Assembly (NCBI RefSeq): GCF_024703895.1
Contig: NZ_CP087968.1
Coordinates: 4,030,001 to 4,094,000 of the forward strand
Direction: 5' to 3'
DNA length: 64,000 bases
Source of the DNA: Nocardioides sp. B-3
GTDB lineage: Bacteria; Actinomycetota; Actinomycetes; Propionibacteriales; Nocardioidaceae
Each line of letters starts with the position of its first letter. Within the stretch, counting starts at the first letter, position 1. The notes beneath the pieces were generated by a model. That model ran no database searches and was not told where the DNA came from. It was given only the letters and a program-made list of their open reading frames with translations. This document shows positions 37,961 to 49,060 of the stretch, in pieces. A program made the position numbers and the translations under genes.

Positions 37961-38934
37961 GAGACCAGTTCCTCGTCTGCTTCGGTGGTGGTGTCCTCGG
38001 CGCGGTGGCCGGTCAGGTGCAGGAAGACGTCGTCGAGACTGGGTCGCTTGAGCCCGATGTCGTCGAGCACGATCCCGCTCTCGTCGAAGAGGCCCGCGAC
38101 CCGGGTCATGTGCCCCAGCCCCTCGGCCGGTGCCGTGAGCTGCCGCGCGCCCGCGTCCACGTGGACCTCGCGGACGTGGGGGCGGATCAGCGCCTCGGCA
38201 CGCTCGAGGTCGTGGCCGTGCGAGACGGTGACCACCAGGGCAGCTGCGCCGGACTGGTCCTTGAGCTGCAGCGGCGTGCCCTCGGCGATCACCGTGCCCC
38301 GGTCGATGACCACGATGTTGTCGGCCAGCTGGTCGGCCTCCTCGAGGTATTGCGTCGTCAGCAGCAGGGTCGTGCCGTCCTTGACCAGCTCGCGCAGCAC
38401 CTCCCAGAGCTCGACGCGCGAGCGCGGGTCGAGGCCGGTGGTCGGCTCGTCGAGGAACAGCACCGGTGGCGTGGCGATCAGGCTGACCGCGAGGTCGAGC
38501 CGACGCCGCATGCCGCCGGAGTAGGTCTTGGCGATCCGGTCGCCGGCGTCGGTCAGCGAGAACCGTTCGAGCAGGTCGTCGCTGGCGCGCTTGATGTAGC
38601 CGTTGTCGAGGCCGTAGAGCTGGCCGATCAGGCGGAGGTTCTCGCGCCCGGTCAGCAGCTCGTCGACGGTGGCCGCCTGACCTGTCAGGCCCATGCTGCG
38701 GCGTACGGCGCCGGGATCCGTCAGCACGTCGTGGCCCGCGACCCGGGCGGTGCCGGAGGTCGGCGCGGTCAGGGTGGTCATCATCCGCACGGTGGTGGTC
38801 TTGCCGGCGCCGTTGGGGCCCAGCAGGCCGAGGACGGAGCCCTCGGGGACGACGAACGAGACACCGTCGACGGCCACCGTCTCGCCGAAGTGCTTGACGA
38901 GGTTTTCGGCCTCGATCGCGTGGGGAGAAGTCAT
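37957..38934 (-). CDS. ABC transporter ATPase (DrrA-like)
   Basis: Intact, 325 residues. Walker A GPNGAGKTT, signature YSGGMRRRLDLA, Walker B VLFLDEPTTGLDPRSR, and the C-terminal extension with PSLDDVFLHLTGH of the drug-exporter group. With the permease it probably exports a hydrophobic compound. ATG 38934 is chosen because MTSPHAIEAENLVKHF begins the domain. It is divergent from a second ABC operon 96 bases away. Confidence 0.93.
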   Translation of the reverse strand: MTSPHAIEAENLVKHFGETVAVDGVSFVVPEGSVLGLLGPNGAGKTTTVRMMTTLTAPTSGTARVAGHDVLTDPGAVRRSMGLTGQAATVDELLTGRENLRLIGQLYGLDNGYIKRASDDLLERFSLTDAGDRIAKTYSGGMRRRLDLAVSLIATPPVLFLDEPTTGLDPRSRVELWEVLRELVKDGTTLLLTTQYLEEADQLADNIVVIDRGTVIAEGTPLQLKDQSGAAALVVTVSHGHDLERAEALIRPHVREVHVDAGARQLTAPAEGLGHMTRVAGLFDESGIVLDDIGLKRPSLDDVFLHLTGHRAEDTTTEADEELVS

Positions 38935-39030
38935 GGGTTCGACAGTAGAGGGGACCACCGACGTCCCCAACCGACTTAAGTCTCGACCCGTCCCGGGACC
39001 GCGCGCAACCGGGCTCCTAGACTCACGGCC

Positions 39031-39965
39031 GTGCCCGCCGAGAGTCCAGCCGTCGACATCGACGGCCTCGTGATGGCGTACGGCGACAAGCGGGCCGTCG
39101 ACGGGTTGTCGATGCAGGTCGCGCGCGGGTCGATCACGGCGGTCCTCGGGCCCAACGGTGCCGGCAAGACCACGACCCTCGAGACGTGCGAGGGCTATCG
39201 CCGCCCGCAGGCCGGCACGGTGCGCGTGCTGGGACTCGACCCGCAGCGCCAGCGCCGCGAGCTGCTCCCCGCATCGGCGTGATGCTCCGGGCCGGCGGCG
39301 CGTGGAGCGGTGTGCGGGCGATGGAGATGCTCGACCACGTCGCCTCGCTGCACGCCCACCCGCTCGACACCACCATGTTGCACGACCGGCTCGGCCTCGC
39401 AGACTGCGGCCGCACGCCCTACCGCCGGCTCTCCGGCGGCCAGCAGCAGCGCCTCGGCCCGGCGATGGCGCTGGTCGGGCGTCCCGAGCTCGTGTTCGTC
39501 GACGAGCCGACGGCCGGCATGGACCCGCAGGCCCGGCGCACGACCCGGGAGCTGCTCGAGGAGATCAGGACCGATGGCGTCACCGTCGTGCTGACCACCC
39601 ATCACATGGACGAGGCCGAGCACCTCGCCGACCAGATCCACATCATCGACCACGGCCGCCTCATCGCCTCCGGTTCGCCCACCGAGCTCACCAGCGGCGG
39701 CCACTCGGCGACCATCCGGCTGGTCGTGATCCGCCCCTTCCCCGACGGCGCGCCCGAGTCGCTGGGTGCCCAGCTCGGCCCCGAGACCGGGGTTACGCAG
39801 ATCGACGCCCGCAGCATGCTGATCACCGGTCCGGCCGACGGCAGCACCTTGCGGATCGTGTCCCAGTGGTGCGAGAGCCACGACGTCGTCCCGGAGTCGC
39901 TGGCGCTCGGGCGGCAGACGCTCGAGGACGTGTTCCCGGGCCTCACGGGGCGGGAACTGGCATGA
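39031..39965 (+). CDS. ABC transporter ATPase, frameshifted
   Basis: About 311 residues: Walker A GPNGAGKTT, signature LSGGQQQRLGPAMAL (with Pro where Ala is usual), Walker B ELVFVDEPTAGMDPQAR, H-loop LTTHHMDEAE. A break near 39275 separates the first 80 residues. It starts with GTG. In actinobacteria this ATPase and its permease commonly precede ctaA, suggesting a link to haem handling. Confidence 0.9.
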
Positions 39966-40746
39966 CGAGCACCTTCTCCCCCGCACCCGGCGCCGCTCCG
40001 CTGACCGGGCAGGTCGCCGCGCAGGCCCGCATGGAGGCGCGGCTGATGCTGCGCAACGGCGAGCAGCTGTTGCTGGCCATCGTGATCCCGGTGATCGTCC
40101 TCGTCGGCGGCGTCCTCGGCGCGGAGAGGCTGGGTCTCGACCTCGACGGACACCGGCCCGTCGACGTACTCGCTCCGGGTGTCCCGGCCCTCGCCGTCAT
40201 GTCGACCGCCTTCACCTCCATCGCGATCGCCACCGGCTTCGAGCGCCGCTACGGCGTGATAAAGCGCCTCGGCGCCTCTCCCCTGCCGCGCTCGGGCCTG
40301 CTGATCGGCAAGGTGCTGGCGCTGCTCAACGTCGTCGCGCTGCAACTGGTCGTCCCGGTGGTCGTGGGCCTGCTCCTCGGCTGGAAGCCCTCGCTCGACA
40401 ACCCACCGCTGTCCGTCGCCGCCACCGCCCCGGCCGTCGCCGCCGGCACTCGGGCTTTCGCCTCCCTCGGCCTGTTCGTCGCCGGCGTGCTGCGCGCCGA
40501 GGCGACGCTCGCGCTCTCGCCAACCTCGTCTACCTCCTGCTGATGGCGGGCGGTGGCGTGGTCCTGCCCACCTCGTCGTGCGGCGCCGCGTCGGCCGTCA
40601 TCGGGTTCCTGCCGTCCGCAGCGCTGGGCGACGCCATGCGGGCCGCGCTCGTCGACGCGCCTCTCGACGGCACCGCCCTCGTCATCCCGGTGGTGTGGGG
40701 AGTCCTCGGGACGTTCCTCACCGCCCGCACCTTCAAATGGGAATAG
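39962..40746 (+). CDS. ABC-2 type permease, frameshifted
   Basis: About 261 residues and six hydrophobic stretches (LLLAIVIPVIVLVGGVLG, VMSTAFTSIAIATGFERRYG, NVVALQLVVPVVVGLLLG and others). FERRYGVIKRLGASPLPRS is the cytoplasmic signature of this permease group. A break near 40520 shifts the last third; corrected, it ends LTARTFKWE. Start overlaps the ATPase stop (ATGA); ctaA follows after 2 bases. Confidence 0.9.
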
Positions 40747-40748
40747 AG

Positions 40749-41607
40749 ATGCGTCAACTTCATCGCTTTGCACGGCCGCTGGCCGTCGCCAACCTGATCG
40801 CCAACATCGGGATCGTCGTCACCGGTGGTGCCGTGCGGTTGACCGACTCCGGGCTCGGCTGCCCGACCTGGCCGCGGTGCACGGAGGAGTCCTACGTGCC
40901 GCACGGCGCGCTGGGCATCCATGGTGCGATCGAGTTCGGCAACCGGATGCTGACGTGGGTGCTGGTCGCGGTCGCGATTGCCTCGTTCTCGGCCCTGTGG
41001 CGCAGTGACCGTGCCCGGGCAACGCGCCCGGCGGCGATCATCGCGGTCGGCGTACCCGCCCGGGGTGTCGTCGGCGGCATCACCGTGCTGACCGACCTCA
41101 ACCCGTGGATCGTCTCCCTGCACCTGCTGCTGTCGATGGCGATGATCGGCGTCTGCGTGCTGCTGCTCGACGAGCTGCGCGGTCCCGGCCGCGAGGCCAG
41201 CACCGAGCTGCGACCGCTGGCGTGGCTCGTCTTCGGCACCGCCCGGGTCGTGCTCTACCTCGGCACGGTCGTCACGGGCAGCGGTCCGCACTCCGGCGAC
41301 CTCGAGTCGCGGCGAACGGGCCCGGACCCGCAGGTGATGTCGCACGTGCACGCGGCCGCGGTCTACGCGCTGCTGGCCTTCACCTTCGGGCTGGTCCCGG
41401 TCGCGCAGCGGCAGGGCGCAACCCCCGGTACGCAACGCCGCCGGCGCGCTGCTCGTCCTCGAGCTCGCCCGGGGTCTGCTCGGCTTCGTGCAGTACTTCA
41501 CCGACCTGCCCGAGATCCCGGTGGCCCTCCACATGCTGGGGGCGGCGCTGATCTCGGCGACGGTGACGTGGACGGTGCTGACGACGCAGGCGCGAAGGGT
41601 CAGCTGA
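40749..41607 (+). CDS. ctaA: Haem A synthase, frameshifted
   Basis: It oxidises haem O to haem A for cytochrome oxidase. About 285 residues and eight membrane helices. Haem-ligand His lie in LGIHGAIEFGNRML, SLHLLLSMAMIG, VMSHVHAAAVYA and VALHMLGAALIS. The extracytoplasmic pair of Cys, CPTWPRC, is present. A break near 41425 shifts the end. It ends 8 bases into the convergent ctaB gene. Confidence 0.94.
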
Positions 41608-42567
41608 ACAGCAGCGGGTCCAGCGCGACCGCCACGAAGAGCAGCGAGAGATAGAGGTTGGACATGTGGAAGAGCCGCATGGGGTTGATCACGCTGAGCT
41701 CGTCGGAGATCTTGGCGCGCGCCACATGCGGTGCGCCTCCACCAGGAAGACCACGCCCAGCACGGCAGCCGCGACCGGGTAGAACAGGCTGGTGTCGGCG
41801 ATCGGCCACAGCAACAGTGACGTCGCCACCATGACGTAGGTGTAGAGCACGATCTGGCGCCCGACCTCCGCGGCCGGTCGGACGACCGGCAGCATCGGGA
41901 CGTCGACGTTGGCGTAGTCCTCGCGGTAGCGCAGCGCGAGCGCCCGGGTGTGCGGCGGCGTCCAGAAGAAGACGACCGGGAACAGGATCACCGGTGTCCG
42001 GGCCAGCTCGCCGGTCACCGCGGTCCAGCCGATGAGCGCCGGGAAGCAGCCCGCGAGCCCGCCCCAGACGATGTTCTGGGTGGTGCGCCGCTTGAGGATC
42101 ATCGTGTAGACGAAGACGTAGAACGCGTTGGCGAGCACGGACAGCCCGGCACTGAGCAGGTTGACCCAGAGCGCCAGCACGACGGTCGACAGCACCATCA
42201 GCACGGTCGCGAAGACCAGCGCCGAGCGCGCGGTCACGATGTGTCGCGGCAGCGCACGACGACGCGTGCGACGCATCTGCTCGTCGATGTCGCGGTCGTA
42301 GACGCAGTTGTACGCCGATGCGGAGCCGGCCGACAGGGCACCGCCGAACACGGTCGCGGCCACGAGGCCGAGCGCCGGGATCCCGCGCTCTGCGAAGAAC
42401 ATCACCGGCACGGTCGTCAGGAGCAGCAGCTCGATGACGCGCGGCTTGGTGAGTCCGACGTACGCCGCGACAACATCCTTGAACGAGGTCTGGGCTCCGG
42501 CGTCGGTCGCCTCATCGTGGCCCTCGGAGGGGACAGCAGCCGAGGCCGATTGGCCGACGTGGGACAA
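41600..42567 (-). CDS. ctaB: Haem O synthase (protohaem IX farnesyltransferase), frameshifted near the end
   Basis: A UbiA-type prenyltransferase with about nine membrane helices. First Asp motif NCVYDRDIDEQM, second motif DYANVDVPMLPVV; TKPRVIELLLLTTVP opens the domain. A break near 41735 moves the last 45 residues; corrected end NLYLSLLFVAVALDPLLFS. It faces ctaA and is divergent from tkt. Confidence 0.95.
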
Positions 42568-42661
42568 GGTGGAGACCTCAAGACAAAGGGGATCAGTGCG
42601 GGGTCGAGTCTAGCCCTCGCACTGAGTAGGCTCGGCGTTGCCCGTCGACGTATCGAATGAC

Positions 42662-42666
42662 AAGGA
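42662..42666 (+). promoter_or_regulatory. Ribosome-binding site deciding the tkt start
   Basis: AAGGA with a five-base spacer precedes GTG at 42672. The in-frame ATG at 42657 lies upstream of this element and has no comparable site, so GTG 42672 is preferred. Confidence 0.55.
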
Positions 42667-42671
42667 TCACC

Positions 42672-44775
42672 GTGACCTCCTCCCTGCCCGAGCTGGACTG
42701 GACCGAAATCGACGACAGGGCCGTGGACACGGCTCGGGTGCTGGCGATGGACGCCGTTCAGAAGGTCGGCAACGGGCACCCGGGCACGGCCATGAGCCTC
42801 GCCCCGGCGGCCTACCTGCTGTTCCAGAAGGTGATGCGCCACAACCCCGCCGACACGCACTGGCTGGGCCGTGACCGCTTCGTCCTGTCCTGCGGTCACT
42901 CGAGCATCACGCTCTACAACCAGCTCTTCCTCGGCGGCTTCGGCCTCGAGCTCGACGACCTCAAGGCGCTGCGCACCGGGGCTCCAAGACCCCCGGCCAC
43001 CCCGAGGTCCACCACACCGACGGGGTCGAGACGACCACCGGCCCGCTCGGCCGGGGGCGTCGCCAACGCGGTCGGTATGGCGATGGCCGTCCGCCGCGAG
43101 CGCGGGATGCTCGACGCCGACACCCCGGCCGACGAGTCGCCGTTCTCCCGCAAGGTCTACGCGATCTGCTCCGACGGCGACATCGAGGAGGGCGTCTCCG
43201 GTGAGGCCTCGTCGCTGGCCGGCACCCAGATGCTCGGCAACCTCACCCTGATCTACGACCGCAACCGCATCTCGATCGAGGGCCACACCGAGATCGCCCT
43301 GAGCGAGGACGTCGCCAAGCGCTACGAGGCCTACGGCTGGCACGTCCGGGTCGTCGACTGGACCAACGGCGGCACGGAGTACGTCGAGGACGTCCCCGCC
43401 CTCTACGCCGCGATCAAGGCCGCCGACGCGGTCACCGACCAGCCCAGCATGATCGTGCTCGACACGATCATCGCGTGGCCGGCCCCCAACGCGCAGAACA
43501 CCGAGGCTGCCCACGGCAGCGCGCTCGGCGACGAGGAGGTCGCGGCCACCAAGGCGGTGCTCGGCTTCGACCCCGACCAGACCTTCGAGGTGCCCGACGA
43601 CGTGCTGGCCCACACCCGCGGCCTGCTCGAGCGCGGTGCCGCCCTCCAGACCGAGTGGGACGAGCGCCTCGCTGCCCGGGCGTCGGCGCACCCGGAGCAG
43701 GCTGCCCTGCTCGAGCGGGTCAAGGACCGCACCCTGCCCGACGGCCTGACTGAGGCCCTGCCGACCTTCCCGGCCGACGCGAAGGGCGTCGCCACCCGCT
43801 CCGCCAGCGGCAAGGTGATCAACGCGATCGCCCCGCTGATGCCCGAGCTGTGGGGCGGCTCGGCCGACCCGGCCGGGTCCAACAACACCACCATCAACGA
43901 CGTCCCGTCGTTCCTGCCCGACTCGCGTTCAACCGGCGAGTGGAAGGCCGACCCGCTGGCCGGCCGGGTGCTGCACTTCGGCATCCGCGAGCACGCGATG
44001 GGCGCGATCATGAACGGCATCACGCTCGGCGGCCTGACCCGGGTGTTCGGTGGCACCTTCCTCCAGTTCGCCGACTACATGCGTCCGTCCGTGCGCCTCG
44101 CGGCCCTGATGGGGATCCCGACCATCTATGTCTGGACCCACGACTCCGTGGGCCTCGGCGAGGACGGCCCGACCCACCAGCCGATCGAGCACCTCGCCGC
44201 CCTCCGCGCCATCCCGGGCCTCGACGTCGTCCGACCGGCCGATGCCAACGAGACGACCGTCGCCCGGCAGACGGTGCTCGAGAACATCGACCGGCCCGCC
44301 GGCCTGTGCCTCTCGCGCCAGAACGTGCCCGTCTTCCCGCGCGGCACTGACGGGTTCACCGATGCCTCGGGCGTCGCGAAGGGCGGCTACGTCCTGCTCG
44401 ACACCGACGGCACCCCCGACGTGGTCCTGATCGGCACCGGGTCCGAGGTCCAGCTCGCCGTCCGGGCGCGCGACCTGCTCGCCGCCGACGGCGTCAAGGC
44501 GCGTCGTCGTCTCGATGCCGTGCGTCGAGTGGTTCAACGCCCGGGACCGGGCCTACCGCGACTCGGTCCTCCCGCCCGCGGTGAAGGCGCGCGTCTCCGT
44601 CGAGGCCGGCATCGCGCTCGGCTGGCGCGAGATCGTCGGCGACCGGGGCCGGATCATCTCGATCGAGACCTACGGCGCCTCCGCCGACTTCGCCACCATC
44701 CTGAAGGAATACGGCGTGACGGCCGATGCCGTCGCCGCTGCCGCACGCGAGAGCATGGGAGCAAGCAATGTCTGA
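42672..44775 (+). CDS. tkt: Transketolase, frameshifted
   Basis: The thiamine-diphosphate enzyme of the pentose-phosphate pathway, about 700 residues. KVGNGHPGTAMSLAP, CSDGDIEEGVSGEASS (ThDP/Mg site) and THDSVGLGEDGPTHQP are diagnostic. Two mutually compensating breaks near 42977 and 43055 garble about 28 residues; the corrected text contains TPGHPEVHHTDGVETTTGPL. One extra base near 44503 moves the last 90 residues. First gene of a plus-strand operon with tal, pgi, zwf, opcA and pgl. Confidence 0.96.
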
Positions 44776-45875
44776 CCGCCTGACCGCACTGTCCGAAGCC
44801 GGAGTCTCCATCTGGCTCGACGACCTGTCGCGCGAGCGCATCGAGACCGGCAACCCGGCCGACCTCGTCAGCTCGTCCTCGGTCGTCGGTGTCACCACCA
44901 ACCCGTCGATCTTCGCCGCCGCCCTGAAGGACGGCGAGCGCTGACGCCGAGGTGCGCGACCCGGCCAACTCCCGCGCCGACGTGGAGACCACGGTCTTCC
45001 AGCTCACCACCGGCGACGTGCGGGCCGCCTGCGACGTGCTCAAGCCCGTCTTCCACCTCACCAACGGCGTCGACGGCCGGGTCTCGATCGAGGTCTCCCC
45101 CACGCTCGCCAACGACACCGAAGGCACGATTGCCTCCGCCAAGGACCTCTGGAAGGCGGTGGACCGGGAGAACCTCCTGATCAAGATCCCCGCCACCAGC
45201 GAGGGTGGTCCGGCGATCACCGCCACGCTGGCCGAGGGGATCAGCGTCAACGTCACGCTGATCTTCGGGCTCGACCGCTACAAGCAGGTCATGGAGTCCT
45301 ACGTCGCCGGCCTCGAGCAGGCCCGCGACAACGGACACGACCTCTCGACGATCCACTCGGTCGCGTCCTTCTTCGTGTCGCGGGTCGACACCGAGATCGA
45401 CAAGCGGCTCAAGGAGCTCGGCGCCGACCGGGAGCTCTTCGGCCGCGCGGGCGTCGCCAACGCCCGCCCGGCCTACCGGGCCTTCGAGGAGTTCTTCGCC
45501 GGCCCGCGCTGGCAGGCACTCGCCGAGGCCGGTGCCAACCGGCAGCGGCCGCTGTGGGCCTCGACCGGCGTGAAGAACCCCGACTACCGCGACACGATGT
45601 ACGTCACCGACCTCGTCGTGCCCGAGACCGTCAACACGATGCCCGAGAAGACGATGCAGGCCTTCGCCGACCACGGCGAGGTCCTCGGCGACCAGATCAC
45701 CACGCAGTACGACGACGCCAGCACCACCATGGAGTCGCTGGCCGTCGCCGGCATCGACTACGACGACGTCATCTCGGTCCCGGAGACCGAGGGCGTCGAC
45801 AAGTTCATCACGTCGTGGAACGAGCTCCTCGACACCGTCCGCACCCAGCTCGAGGGAGCCGGCGGACAGTCGTGA
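44768..45875 (+). CDS. tal: Transaldolase, frameshifted
   Basis: About 369 residues, the longer actinobacterial type. N-terminus LTALSEAGVSIWLDDLSRER and VGVTTNPSIFAAAL; the Schiff-base Lys lies in LWASTGVKNPDY. A break near 44942 creates a false TGA after KDGER and seems to have lost a Tyr codon. It overlaps the tkt end by 8 bases and the pgi start by GTGA. Confidence 0.95.
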
Positions 45876-47524
45876 CCGCGGCTCCGGTCGACGCCACTGC
45901 CACCGACGCGTGGGTCCGGCTCTCCGAGCTGAGCCGGGACTTCGCGCCGGACCTGCGTGCGTCCTTCGCCGAGGATCCCGAGCGGGCGGATCGGCTGACG
46001 TTCACCGCCTGCGACCTGTACGTCGACCTGTCGAAGAACCTCCTCAATGACGACATCCTGCGTGAGCTGCTGGCCCCGGCCGGCGAGGTCGGGCTGGTCG
46101 AGCGGCGCGACGCGATGTTCGCGGGCGAGCACATCAACGTCACCGAGGACCGGGCCGTGCTCCACACGGCCCTGCGTGCGCCCGCGTCTGCGTCGCTGAC
46201 CGTCGACGGGCAGGACGCCATCGCGGACGTGCACGCCGTCCTGTCCCGGGTCTACGCATTCGCCGAGCAGGTGCGGTCGGGCGAGTGGACCGGCGTCACC
46301 GGAGAGCCGATCCGGACGGTGGTGAACATCGGGATCGGTGGCTCGGACCTCGGTCCCGTCATGGCGTACGAAGCGCTGTCGCCGTACGTCCGGGAAGGGT
46401 TGAGCTGTCGTTTCATCAGCAACATCGACCCGACCGACGCCGCGCAGAAGCTGCAGGGGCTCGACCCCGCGACGACGCTCTTCATCGTGTCCAGCAAGAG
46501 CTTCGGGACGCTGGAGACGCTGACAAACGCTCGGTTGTGCAGGGCCCGGCTGCTCGACAACCTTCCGGATGCCGACGAGGCCCGGGCCGTCGCCAAGCAC
46601 TTCGTGGCCGTCTCGACCGCCCTCGACAAGGTCGCGGACTTCGGCATCGACCCCGCCAACGCCTTCGGCTTCTGGGACTGGGTCGGCGGTCGCTACTCCC
46701 TCGACTCGGCCATCGGCACCTCGCTGGTGATCGCCCTCGGGCCGGAGCGGTTCGCGGAGTTCTCGGCCGGCTTCCACGCGATGGACGAGCACTTCCGCAC
46801 GACGCCGATCGAGACCAACGTGCCCGCCCTGATGGGGCTGGTGAACATCTGGCACCACAACTTCCTCGGGGCCGCGACGCACGCCGTGCTGCCCTACTCG
46901 CAGCTGCTGCACCGGTTCCCGGCCTATCTCCAACAGCTCACGATGGAGTCCAACGGCAAGAGCGTCCGCTGGGACGGCACGCAGGTCACGACCGAGACGG
47001 GCGAGGTCTTCTGGGGCGAGCCCGGCACCAACGGACAGCACGCCTTCTACCAGCTGATCCACCGGGGGACGCAGCTCGTCCCGGCCGACTTCATCGCGTT
47101 CGCCAACCCCGCCTACGGCCTGACGGATGGCGACGTCGATGTCCACGAGCTGCTCCTCGCCAACTTCTTCGCCCAGACCAAGGCGCTGGCGTTCGGCAAG
47201 ACCGCCGACGAGGTGCGTGCCGAGGGCACGTCCGAGGACGTGGTGTCCGCGCGGGTCTTCGAGGGCAACCGTCCGACGACCTCGATCATGGCGCCGGCGC
47301 TGACGCCCGGCGTGCTCGGCCAGCTGATCGCGCTCTACGAGCACCTGACCTTCGTGCAGGGCGTCGTGTGGGGCATCGACAGCTTCGACCAGTGGGGCGT
47401 CGAGCTGGGCAAGCAGCTGGCGCAACAGCTCACTCCCGCGGTCGGTGGGGATGTCGCCGTACTCGATGAACAGGACGCGTCGACTCGGGCGCTCATCACC
47501 TACTACCGGGAGACGCGCCAGTGA
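45872..47524 (+). CDS. pgi: Glucose-6-phosphate isomerase
   Basis: Intact, 550 residues. Signatures NIGIGGSDLGPVM, SSKSFGTLETL, FWDWVGGRYSLDSAIG and GTNGQHAFYQLIHRGTQ with the catalytic His/Glu. GTG 45872 overlaps the tal stop and the gene ends by overlapping zwf (GTGA), so translation is likely coupled. It links the pentose-phosphate operon to glycolysis. Confidence 0.97.
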   Translation: MTAAPVDATATDAWVRLSELSRDFAPDLRASFAEDPERADRLTFTACDLYVDLSKNLLNDDILRELLAPAGEVGLVERRDAMFAGEHINVTEDRAVLHTALRAPASASLTVDGQDAIADVHAVLSRVYAFAEQVRSGEWTGVTGEPIRTVVNIGIGGSDLGPVMAYEALSPYVREGLSCRFISNIDPTDAAQKLQGLDPATTLFIVSSKSFGTLETLTNARLCRARLLDNLPDADEARAVAKHFVAVSTALDKVADFGIDPANAFGFWDWVGGRYSLDSAIGTSLVIALGPERFAEFSAGFHAMDEHFRTTPIETNVPALMGLVNIWHHNFLGAATHAVLPYSQLLHRFPAYLQQLTMESNGKSVRWDGTQVTTETGEVFWGEPGTNGQHAFYQLIHRGTQLVPADFIAFANPAYGLTDGDVDVHELLLANFFAQTKALAFGKTADEVRAEGTSEDVVSARVFEGNRPTTSIMAPALTPGVLGQLIALYEHLTFVQGVVWGIDSFDQWGVELGKQLAQQLTPAVGGDVAVLDEQDASTRALITYYRETRQ

Positions 47525-49060
47525 GCCCTGCACCGTCCCACGCGGCCAACCCCGCTCCGCGACCCCCGGGACCGCAGGCTCCCGCGCATCGCGGGGCCCT
47601 GCGGTCTCGTGCTCTTCGGCGTGACCGGCGACCTGTCGCGCAAGAAGGTCATGCCGGCGATCTACGACCCGGCCAACCGCGGACTGCTGCCGCCCGGCTT
47701 CAGCCTCGTCGGCTTCGCGCGCCGCGACTGGGCCGACCAGGGACTTCGCCCAGATCGTGCACGACGCGGTCAAGGAGCACGCCCGCACGCCGTTTCGTGA
47801 AGAGGTGTGGAAGCAGCTCGCCGAGGGCTTCCGGTTCGTGCCGGGCAACTTCGACGACGACGTCGCCTTCGACAACCTGCGCCGGACCGTCGAGGAGCTC
47901 GACCAGCTGCGCGGCACCGGCGGCAACATGGCGTTCTACCTCGCCATCCCGCCCGCGTTCTTCGGCACGGTCGTCGGCCAACTCAAGGAGCACGGCCTCG
48001 CCGACGGCGACGACAACCACTGGCGGCGCGTCGTGGTGGAGAAGCCGTTCGGCCACGACCTGACGTCCGCACGCGAGCTCAACGACACCCCGGCGGGCGT
48101 CTTCGAGCCCGACGAGATCTTCCGGATCGACCACTACCTCGGCAAGGAGACGGTCCAGAACATCCCGGCGATGCGCTTCGCCAACAACATGTTCGAGCCG
48201 GTCTGGAACTCCAACTACGTCGACCACGTGCAGATCACCATGGCCGAGGACATCGGCATCGGTGGCCGCGCCGGCTACTACGACGGCATCGGCGCCGCCG
48301 GGGACGTCATCCAGAACCACCTGCTGCAGCTGATGGCGCTGGTCGCGATGGAGGAGCCGATCGCCTTCGACGCCGAGAGCCTGCGCGTCGAGAAGCAGAA
48401 GGTGCTCGCCTCCGCCGTACTCCCCCGTCGCCTCGACACGACCACCGCACGCGGGCAGTACGCCCCCGGCTGGCAGGGCGGCGAGAAGGTGATCGGCTTC
48501 CTCGAGGAGGAGGGGATCAAGAAGACGTCGGCGACCGAGACGTACGCCGCCATCACCGTCAACGTCGAGACCCGCCGCTGGGCAGGCGTGCCGTTCTACC
48601 TCCGCGCCGGCAAGCGGCTCGGACGCCGCGTCACCGAGGTCGCGGTCGTCTTCAAGCGGGCACCGCACCTGCCGTTCAACTCGACGGCCACCGAGGAGCT
48701 CACCCAGAACGCCCTCGTCATCCGGGTGCAACCCGACGAGGGAATGACGATGCGGTTCGGCTCCAAGGTGCCCGGCACCGCGATGGAGATCCGCGACGTG
48801 AACATGGACTTCGCGTACGGCGGTTCCTTCACCGAGGCCAGCGCCGAGGCCTACGAGCGGCTGATCCTCGACGTGCTGCTCGGAGACCCGCCTCTCTTCC
48901 CGCAGCACGAGGAGGTCGAGCTGTCCCGGAAGCTGCTCGACCCGGTGATCAACCACTGGGCCCGCAAGAGCACCCCGGAGCCCTACGACTCGGGCACTGG
49001 GGACCGGCGTCCGCCGACGCGATGCTCGCCCGCGACGGACGCGTCTGGAGGAGGCCCTGA
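47521..49060 (+). CDS. zwf: Glucose-6-phosphate dehydrogenase, frameshifted
   Basis: About 513 residues. NADP fold VLFGVTGDLSRKKVMPA; substrate site RIDHYLGKETVQN; VVEKPFGHDLTSA. Breaks: extra C near 47552, extra G near 47743, and one near 48998 before the end ASADAMLARDGRVWRRP. It forms glucono-lactone and NADPH; opcA downstream (TGATG overlap) encodes its partner. Confidence 0.95.

Noticed and set aside
45758..47929. A 723-residue minus-strand frame opposite pgi
   Set aside because: Shadow of intact pgi with all its signatures on the plus strand.
48070..48150. An internal deletion in zwf near ARELNDTPAGVFEP
   Set aside because: Spacing between the KPFG and RIDHYLGK motifs is within one residue of normal and the total length is about 513 residues.
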